From: Monosiga brevicollis MX1
Taxonomy: Eukaryota > Opisthokonta > Choanoflagellata > Craspedida > Salpingoecidae
Reading direction: 5' to 3'
NCBI RefSeq assembly: GCF_000002865.3
Contig: NW_001865061.1
Span: 337,672-358,013 of the forward strand
Length of the DNA: 20,342 bases
The position numbers were made by a program, and so were the translations under genes. Every line of letters begins with the position of its first letter. The stretch's first letter is position 1. Below, in pieces: positions 1 through 7,200 of the stretch. The notes below the pieces were generated by a model. That model searched no databases. It saw nothing but the letters and a program-made list of their open reading frames with translations, and was not told the DNA's origin.

Positions 1-870
1 CTGAGCAGGCGGCCCATCTCGTCGCGAAGGGCGTTGTGTCGCTTGATGGGACGGCAGGTCAGCAGGTGCTCGCGGGTTAGTCGCGGCTGAGGTGTCTTGC
101 TGCTGCAGAGCGGGCACTTGTCCGTCGGCTTGACGTTGATGAGTTCATGGAGGCCAAAACCCATCATGGACACGACCGCAATGGCAAAGGTCGTGTCGCT
201 CAAGCGACGCAACTTGTCCCGACCCCGCATGGTCAAGACAGTGCTGACGCCCCACTCACGTGAGGCCAGATATGCCTGCTGCAGGTCCAGCGCGCACTTG
301 GCCATCAGGTCGTCCAGTGCCGCCTTGGAGCGGAGGGCAATGATCTCAGCTGGTCGCTGAGTCCCCGCGTCCTTGACCGTGGCCATCTGGAAGCCGGCTC
401 GCTGCACGTGGGCCTCAAAGTCAGCAGCCCTCGATTCATCCTCCAAAAGTCGATCGTAGACCCGAGGGTAGTGAGTGGCCAGCTTGGCCATGTTGCAGAC
501 ATAAGCCACCGGACCGCGCTCAATCAAGTCGTGCAGGCCAAAGCCCCCGGTGTTGGCCCGCGTGAAGATGCGAGCTTCCAGGAGCTGTTCCAGCGTAACG
601 TCATGACCTTCAGCTCCGGCTGGTGCAGACAGGTTTACCTTGGCAAAAAAGGCTTTGACAAAGGTGTCCTTGCAAGCACAGTTCAAGAGCTCGGACAAGC
701 CCGACGTCAGACTTGGGGGCAGCGTCTAGAGGTGGTTGATGAGGCTAGGCACGTACTGCATGGCCGTGAGGAGGGCCTGAAGCGAGACACCGGTCGTCAG
801 CATGTCATTGAGCTTGCCAGAAATGTGCTTTGCCTTGTTGTTCAGTTCACGTCTTATACGTGCATGCGTG
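1..870 (-). pseudogene. Retroelement reverse-transcriptase-like ORF, C-terminal part, with internal stop, cut by window edge
   Basis: On the minus strand one frame stays open from about position 725 to the left edge. The same frame continues upstream to about 870 across a TAG at 726-728. Just after the stop is a TLPPSL segment, then GGFGLHDL at about 520-540, then a C-x2-C-x12-H-x3-C zinc-knuckle-like motif (CPLC near 103-115, final Cys near 52) followed by an RHN motif. This order (hydrophobic helix, LPPSL, GG(F/L)GL block, Cys/His cluster) is typical of the region behind the reverse-transcriptase domain in non-LTR-type and related retroelements. The catalytic RT motifs would lie upstream and are not seen, because the homology fades at about 870 into CA-rich DNA. 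I infer a 5'-truncated, probably dead copy. The rest of the C terminus is outside the window. The exact element family cannot be named. Confidence 0.6.
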
Positions 871-1012
871 GTGTGTGAAACCGGGGTATGCGTGTGAAGC
901 CATGCACATGGATTTTCACACATCCACTGCCATTGCACGCACTCAGCATCACCCACTCTGAGTCTCGTCGCTTGAGCACTCCATCGTTGGCACAACTTCA
1001 CTCACTGACGAT

Positions 1013-1060
1013 CACACAGACACAGACACAGACATAGACATTGACACACACACAGACACA
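1013..1060. repeat. (CA/GACA)n microsatellite
   Basis: A run of CACAGA and CACACA units with a few interruptions. It lies in the gap between the retroelement remnant and the larger repeat array. No gene is seen between about 871 and 1156. Confidence 0.8.
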
Positions 1061-1156
1061 GGCCCAGACTGAGGCGTGCCTTCCCACGATGGCATATCTC
1101 GCAATTCCTTTGCAGACTGCCTTGTATGTGTGCTTGTGACACAACCATTGTCGCTT

Positions 1157-1374
1157 CTTGTTGTTAGCGACCCTGCAGCTATACTAACGGTGCACCTGAT
1201 CTGGTCACTGCGATCGCAGCCAGTTCAATTGACCTCAAGACACCATCAAAGCCTTCGCTGTTCCCGCCGAAAGTCTCGCATCAAATCTGTGCTTCCACGC
1301 ATTTGAGCACTGGCCTCCACACGCCGTGGAGCCAGACATGGTCTACCTACATAATGGAGCTTAATCACTGTAGT
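1157..1374. repeat. Degenerate partial copy 0 of the ~750-bp repeat unit
   Basis: This segment carries worn versions of blocks that recur downstream. An AGCTATACTAACGGTGCACC-like block followed by a CTGGTCACTG block lies at about 1180-1210. A CCAGTTCAATTGACCTCAAG block lies at about 1219-1240. A CTTCCACGCATTTGAGCAC block lies near 1290-1310. The blocks are in the same order as in the two better copies but with shorter spacing, so this looks like the oldest or a deleted copy. No coding potential is seen. Confidence 0.65.
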
Positions 1375-1444
1375 GTTAGCGTCAAATCCGTGCTTCCACG
1401 CATTTGAGCACTCCCACTGCTTTCGCACACACTCAGCATCGGTC

Positions 1445-1475
1445 GCTATGGGTCTTCCTATTGGTATCCCATAGC
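1445..1475. repeat. Inverted repeat in repeat copy 1 (8-bp arms)
   Basis: GCTATGGG at 1445-1452 pairs with CCCATAGC at 1468-1475 around a 15-base loop. The equivalent structure is kept in copy 2. Confidence 0.6.
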
Positions 1476-1661
1476 TGCGACGACCTCACACTGACACCTA
1501 CACTTGGACCCCCTGGGCCTGATCCTCCTCGTGGGAGTCACATGAGTAAACACCGCGTGTGACGCGGTCCCCACGATGCCTGGGCAGCTGCCCTGGGGCA
1601 ATAAGCTTGTGACTACTGTTGTTTCCCTTTGTTGTGGCACCTGCGGTCGGGCACGAGTTGC

Positions 1662-1898
1662 ACTTTCCCTATCCTCGGGATTGAGCGACTCTACAGCTAT
1701 TCTAACGGTGCACCTGGTCTGGTCACTGTGAATGCTTGCCGACCGCAGGTACGTCAAGCCCCCTGCCATTCTGTCTCCCCTTTGCTCTCCTGTGTGCTCT
1801 GCTCTCTTGTGACTTTCCCTATCCTCGGGATTGAGCGACTCTACAGCTATTCTAACGGTGCACCTGGTCTGGTCACTGTGAATGCTTGCCGACCGCAG
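1662..1898 (+). repeat. Two identical 87-bp direct repeats 150 bp apart
   Basis: Positions 1662-1748 and 1812-1898 are identical base for base as far as I can read. They are separated by a 63-bp pyrimidine-rich spacer. The third relative, 2397-2483, differs at six positions. The internal duplication is therefore more recent than the duplication of the whole unit, or the two blocks have been kept identical by gene conversion. The first block ends CAG followed by GTACGT, which resembles a splice donor, but no exon supports that reading. Confidence 0.85.
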
Positions 1899-2127
1899 CT
1901 GGTTCAATTGACCTCAAGACACCACCAAAGCTTTCGCTCCGTTCCGACGGACGTCTCTCAAACCTCTCTCAAAACGCTTCCTCAAACCTACGCGCTTCCT
2001 CGCAACCCAAAGACGGCCTCCAGACGTGCTGGAGCCTGACATGTAGCTGCTGGTGCGGAAAGCCATTTTCTTCACCGATTTGCCTCGCCCCACCAATTGA
2101 CATGTGAGTCTCTTTGTACAGCTGGGT

Positions 2128-2640
2128 GTTAGCGTCAAATCCGTGCTTCCACGCATTTGAGCAATTCCACTGCTTTCGCACACTCAGTGTCGATCACTAT
2201 GGGTCTTTCCACTGAAACTCCCATAGCTGCTGTGATCTCACTGTTAGCGTCCAAAACGTGCCGTCCTGGAGCCTGACACTCACACATACACACCTACACT
2301 TAGACCCCACGATTCCTGGCACATGCCCTGGGGCAATAAGCTGGTGACTACTGTTGTTTCCCTTTGTTGTGGCACCTGCGGTCGGGCACGAGTTGCACTT
2401 TCCCTATCCTCGGGATTGAGCGGCTCTACAGCGATTCGAACCGCGCACCTGGTCTGGTCACTGTGAATGCGTGCCGACCGCAGCCAGTTCAATTGAGCTC
2501 AAGACACCATCAAAGCTTTCGCTTCGTCCCGACGGACGTCTCTCAAACCTCTCTCAAAACCCTTCCTCAAACCTACGCGCTTCCTCGTAACCCCAAAACC
2601 GGCCTCCAGCCTGACACTGGAAAATCAAACCACACTCATA
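2128..2640. repeat. Tandem repeat unit, copy 2 (truncated at its 3' end)
   Basis: This is a second copy of the unit, starting with the same GTTAGCGTCAAATCCGTGCT block. It has the inverted repeat at 2197-2226, the GCAATAAGC block at about 2333, a single version of the 87-bp block at 2397-2483, and the CTCTCAAAC block at about 2540-2575. Similarity to copy 1 ends close to 2610-2620. From there to the tRNA (2897) I see no gene. Confidence 0.8.
2197..2226. repeat. Inverted repeat in repeat copy 2 (7-bp arms)
   Basis: CTATGGG at 2197-2203 pairs with CCCATAG at 2220-2226 around a 16-base loop. The arms match those of copy 1 while much of the loop differs. Confidence 0.6.
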
Positions 2641-2850
2641 GAGCTTACTCAAGGTACGCCCTGATACCATAACTCGATAGAGGATAGCTGCGCTCTTAAA
2701 ATGATCGGCGAATCTGTGTGGCTCGGATTATTCCCAAGTGGGTGGCCCTCGATCACAACTACGCCGGCTTGTCATTGACCTTATCACCCTCTTTAGGCTT
2801 AATGTGCAACTCTTGACGCGAGTCCAAACTAAGATTCAAACTCTAAACCC

Positions 2851-2860
2851 TTTATATACT
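2851..2860 (+). promoter_or_regulatory. TATA-like element about 40 bp upstream of tRNA-Ser
   Basis: TTTATATACT lies 36-46 bases before the first base of the tRNA, inside a short AT-rich stretch. Upstream TATA-like elements assist pol III at tRNA genes in some eukaryotes. Its use here is inference. Confidence 0.35.
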
Positions 2861-2896
2861 ATTTTACTTCCTAACTTTAACCCGTATCATAAACTG

Positions 2897-2978
2897 GACA
2901 GCTTGGCCGAGTGGTTAAGGCGTTTGACTAGAAATCAAATGGGGTCTCCCCGCGTAGGTTCGAATCCTGCAGCTGTCG
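2897..2978 (+). tRNA. tRNA-Ser, anticodon AGA
   Basis: The acceptor stem is GACAGCT (2897-2903) paired with AGCTGTC (2971-2977), with discriminator G at 2978. Box A reads TGGCCGAGTGG at 2904-2914 and box B reads GGTTCGAATCC at 2957-2967. The anticodon stem-loop is TTTGA-CTAGAAA-TCAAA, giving anticodon AGA (read as IGA, decoding UCU and related serine codons). A long variable arm (GGGTCTCCCC region) makes it a class II tRNA, as expected for serine. It is 82 nt long, has no intron, and encodes no CCA. Nothing suggests a pseudogene. Confidence 0.97.
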
Positions 2979-2984
2979 TTTTTT
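2979..2984 (+). terminator. RNA polymerase III terminator
   Basis: Six T residues directly follow the tRNA discriminator base, a standard pol III stop. Confidence 0.85.
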
Positions 2985-3797
2985 GCTTGTTTCTCCCTTT
3001 TGGCACTTCTTTTTTTTGCATTCTTCTTTTTTTTTTTTTTTTTTTGGTTGGGACGCCGTCAGTCGTGCCAAGTCGCATTTGGGGTCATCGACTCTGCGCT
3101 AGGGGACCGTGGGGCAAGGTGACGATCATCCGTTCTCTATTGTCAGACAGAAGTGAAGGGTTAAATCTACTACACATCAACATAGCGCGTTTCTTCTGTG
3201 TTGTCAGCTTTTTGGGTTCAAGCACACATGCACTTGTCCAACAATCGACATTTAGTGTAGCCAGTGTCACACTTAACACTAACTACCAAATGTAATTCAT
3301 CGCCAATGCAAGCGGATGGGGCAGCTACCTCGTGTCAGAACTTTTCGTCCGCTTCAACAAAAGCAAAATCTCCTCCGCTTGAACTTTTTGTTCTTCTCCT
3401 TGTCGCGCAGTGTCTCTGACTTTATCGCCGTGCGTGCGCCACTCTCTGCTCAAGGTGCACGTCGCCTTACGTTTTTGCCCATCTACGTCTGCAAGTCTGC
3501 ACATCTCTCAAGCCACCACTTCCAATCTCCACTTGTCTCCGCTCTCCTTTTTCCATCTCTCTCTCGCTTTCGAGGGAGGGGCGGGCTCTGGCTCTGACTG
3601 TTGGCTGTGCTGCTGGCGTCGAGAGGTTGGTTCGGTTCGGGTGCATGTGTCTCAGGGCTGGACTTGATCTGTTCATCAGCTGCATTTGGGCTTGAGTCAG
3701 GCTTGGGGCTAAAGGGTACGGCAATCCTTGGCGCGATCGCCGAGCTGGCAGCATTGACGCTCTTCTGAGTTTTGGCTGTTGTTGTTCTGGTTGTGGT

Positions 3798-3799
<2 letters not shown>

Positions 3800-3828
<29 letters not shown>
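3800..3828 (+). repeat. T29 homopolymer
   Basis: 29 consecutive T residues, about 470 bp upstream of the phosphatase ATG. Confidence 0.9.
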
Positions 3829-3859
3829 GGCGGTTGAATGCAGCCCTCATGCACGCTCG

Positions 3860-3902
3860 CGCTTTCTCTTTCTCTCTCGCTCTCTTCTCTCTCCTCTCCT
3901 CG
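3860..3902 (+). repeat. CT-rich simple repeat
   Basis: A stretch of TCTCTC/CTCTCG units upstream of the phosphatase gene, interrupted by a few G residues. It could act as a polypyrimidine promoter element; function is not shown. Confidence 0.6.
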
Positions 3903-4297
3903 AGGGGTTCATCTTGGTTTTCCTGCCTGCCGCCTCGGCAGGTGCCGTGTTAGATTCGTGAGATCAAATTGCTTGTCGAGGGTCGTGATTACTAATTCAC
4001 GTTTGGTTTCTGCCTTGAAGGTGACCGCTCGTGCGTCAAATACACGCACGCTTTGCGCGAGCCTGCATGTACCAGTTCACCGAGCGACTCCTACACAGGT
4101 TCGTCGTGACTTTGGGCATCACCCACTCGGGCGAGAGCAGGCCGTGATCAAGCCTCTTCCTCATCGAGCTGGCTCGTGCCACTTCCTGCTTGCTAGAGTT
4201 TGCAGGGCTTTGCTCCTACAGCAGACGCCGCCCTTGCCATTTCTGGCAGTGCAAACTCTGGGCTTCAGATCTTCCCAGGGGTTTCTGCACTGCCGTC

Positions 4298-7200
4298 ATG
4301 ACAAAGTCGCGCGGCACCTATAGCGTGCGTGACGCTCAAAATGGCGTAGCGACCTCAAAGTCACGCAAGCGCGGTGATTACGTCTGTGTCATTCGCCACC
4401 TGGACAACACAGAGCACAGCATTTACATATCCGGCAAGGCGACGGGGGATGAAGTCTTTCGCGCCTTCCTTCGCGAGTAAGCGCTTTGGACAATAGCCTT
4501 GCCCTTGATGACATTGTATTCTTTTGGCCCGTGTGGGTCGTGTCCCCAGAGTCATTGTCGACGTGCCACACACCTCATTGTTTCAACACTGTTTGACGAC
4601 TGCAGGATCGAGCCTCTGCCAGAGACAGACTACTTTGCGCTCTACTTTCCTAGTACAGATCCTGCTGCCTGGCTCCTTGATGATGTGCAGCTTCGGCGGC
4701 AAACTCAAAGTGCGATGCCCAGCCGTTCATCCCTGTCTGAATTTCTCATTTCGTTCTGCTCACAATGTTCTTTGGCGTTGGACCGCCTCTGATTTGTGCA
4801 GGCAAATCACGCACTGTAACGCTCGAGTTTGGCGTCAAATTCTTTGTGGCGGATCCCCGCCAACTGCAGCATGACCACACGCGCTTCTTATACTATTGCC
4901 AGCTCAAGGAAGATCTGGCATCCGGTCGTTTTGTGGCTCCCCACGACGTCTGCTGGCAACTTTGCGCCTACATTGTGCAGGCTGACATTGGTGCGGTTTG
5001 GCACCCGTTTATTCTGTGTTTTTTTTTTTTTTCAATGTCGCATTGGCTGCCAATGGCCATTGATCCTGACATGTTGCCGTCACGCTGTAGGTGACTTCAA
5101 CATCTCTCGATGTCCAGAGGGTTATCTCTCCGATATGCTCCTGCTGCCAGATCAAAAGCCTGAAGATGAGGACGAAATTCGCAATCTCCACGTCCAGCTC
5201 GAGTGCGTCTTTTGTCGTCTTGTCCCTGTCCCTCCTCGATCAACCCGTGCCTGTCGCTTCTATTGGTCCATGTTTTTGTGTAATCCCTTCGTTGGCCATT
5301 CCCTTCGATTGCAGAGACATGACGGCAGACGAGGCCATGTTGGCCTTTTTGGAACTGGCCTCACAGCAGTTGCTATATGGCTTGGACATTCATCCCGTGA
5401 TGGTGAGTGCACCGTGCTGGGTGTGCTTTAGCCGTGCTTCATCTTGAACTGGCTTTTGCCCGCGCTCAGAGTCATGTTTCACATTTTGTGCGCAAATACA
5501 TTTGCAGCTATCAAATCGCTTGCCAGGCTATATCGGCATTGGCTGGCGTGGTATCCGCATCATGTCGGATACCATGGCCACAGTCGAGTTCTTTCCCTGG
5601 GCCCGATTCCAAATGATTACCTTTGACAATCGCGTTGTCGATCTCGTGACCAAGGGGCAACTCAACGGACCGGTACGGGCTTTGACAGTCTTTGTGTTTC
5701 ACTTGCATGTTTGCTTGCTACACCCCCTCTGGTTTGTGATAGCCGATGATGCTCGGTCTCAGCTCTCCCGGTTTTGCTGACTGTATCGCTATGTAGGATA
5801 CCCACAATGTGGTCACGTGTACAACCAAGCAACATGCACAAGCGCTATGGATTGCGGGCGTCCAGCGTCATACCTTTTTTCGCAGACGCCGCCAGCCGCA
5901 GCTCAAAACCTCAGGTCTTTTTGATCGGTCCCATGAGGCGCTGCGACGAGCCCACATTAGTCCTCTTGGTCGCACGCAGGAGCAGATCCTCACAGAGGTC
6001 AAGTCTTCACTCGAGTTTTCCACTACTTTTACACCTCGGCCGGTGACGCGCAATCGTCATGCCCGCATGCAGCGTGTTGGCACTGGTGCTTCACGCTCAT
6101 ACACGGGCGTGGCTCGCGAGTCCATCTATCGGCACCGTTCCGCGTCCGTTCCCACGCTCAATTTGAGCTTTGCGTCCTGGTCTTCCCATCGCCCAGGATC
6201 CGTCCAGCCCACGGCAGGATCAGTCAAACGACACTCTGCCGACTTTAGTGTCCTGGATCCCGTGCCGGCTGCTCATAACCAAAGCCTCATTTCGGCCAAT
6301 TTGGACGATGCTGTGCCCCCCACGCAGGCGCGCACGGCCTTTGCCCCGCGCACTTTTGCTGCATCTCCTGAGCGAAGCTTGGGTATCGGTGTCATGAGCA
6401 CCTTTGCACATGCTGAAGAGGCAGCCCTGATGGCAGAAACAGAAATTTTAGTTGACACTCATGATACGGTGGAGCTCAAGCCCTTTGCTCAAGGTGTGCA
6501 CGAGCCGCGAGTGGCATTGGTACGCAACGTCGACGAGCTCAACGAGTTTGGTGGTCCTCATGCTCTGCCCGTCCGCGCTTCGTTCCATGCGCCCACAATG
6601 TCGGAAAGCAACCAACCATCGGCCGTGCATCTTAATTTCCTACCGCCGCCGCCGGCTGCAGACGAGAGCACATTCCATGGGCGCCTCATTGCTGCAGCAG
6701 AGGTGGCGGAAGACCGCTTGGCCTACTATCGCGTTCTTCGCACCGTGCACTATGGTGACGTCGTCCTGCACCCGTCCGACATTGTGGGTTTGACTACGGA
6801 CGTGATGCGTGCTGGTGACCACTGTGAAGTCTACCTGCTGCCATCTTTGGCCAAGCACGTCACTCTCCATCCTGAAGGTGGTATGGCGCAAAAGGAGGGT
6901 CCCTTTGACGACGTGGAGCAGGGCCTTGGTATTCTCACAACTCCGGAGCAGAGCCCGCTAGCGCTCAAAGAGCTACCCACCGTCACGCGCCTCAGTACAA
7001 TGATGGCAGGGATGAGGCAGCGCGAGCTAACGGAGCACCGCGACGATGCACAACGCGACACCACCGTTGTGTACGAACCCGTGAGCGTACATGCCGCGGT
7101 CACTGCCCCGCGCCCAGTTGTGCTGCTCGGCGCTGGCAAGGCCAACGTGGAGGCAGCATTGCTGGAGCGCTTTCCTGACGCCTACCGGTTGGTCCGTCAT

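Larger units (their letters stand above)
1375..2127. repeat. Tandem repeat unit, copy 1 (753 bp, with an internal duplication)
   Basis: The unit starts at a GTTAGCGTCAAATCCGTGCT block (1375), which recurs at 2128. It contains a small inverted repeat (1445-1475), a segment beginning GCAATAAGC at about 1598, an 87-bp block present twice (1662-1748 and 1812-1898), and a block rich in CTCTCAAAC (about 1955-1990). Equivalent points are offset by 753, 735 or 585 bp from copy 2. Those differences are explained by a gap of roughly 20 bp (copy 1 has extra sequence at about 1513-1570) and by the 150-bp internal duplication. No protein gene is supported here: the overlapping open frames on both strands simply repeat with the unit. 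Confidence 0.8.
2985..4297. other. Intergenic, pyrimidine-rich region upstream of the phosphatase gene
   Basis: About 1.3 kb between the tRNA and the first coding exon of the phosphatase. It holds T runs at 3027-3045 (19 T) and 3800-3828 (29 T), plus a CT-rich stretch at about 3860-3902. The open frames on either strand are low-complexity or uninterpretable and I support no gene in them. The promoter and 5' UTR of the downstream gene must lie here, but I cannot place a transcription start. A CTGGCAG before 4250 could be the acceptor of an untranslated 5' exon; this is unproven. Confidence 0.6.

Noticed and set aside
1458-2039. Overlapping open frames on both strands (about 130-150 codons) inside the repeat array
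   Set aside because: They consist of the repeat unit read in phase and contain the same peptide block twice because of the 87-bp duplication. No splice-consistent or family-like protein appears and the frame is not kept in copy 2.
2433-2442. Box-B-like GGTTCGAATC on the minus strand in repeat copy 2
   Set aside because: The equivalent sites in copy 1 do not have it, no box A or cloverleaf can be folded around it, and no T-run terminator follows.
3467-3854. Minus-strand open frames of about 125 codons with polylysine and Ser/Pro-rich sequence
   Set aside because: They begin in the T29 homopolymer and are low-complexity in two frames at once. There is no domain, no clear acceptor and no partner exon. 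A terminal exon of an unknown gene cannot be fully excluded.
4540-4605. Alternative acceptor CCCCAG at about 4551 giving a longer second exon of the phosphatase
   Set aside because: The join at 4606 keeps phase and gives a FERM F1 length close to that of PTPN4, while the longer exon would add residues with no FERM counterpart.
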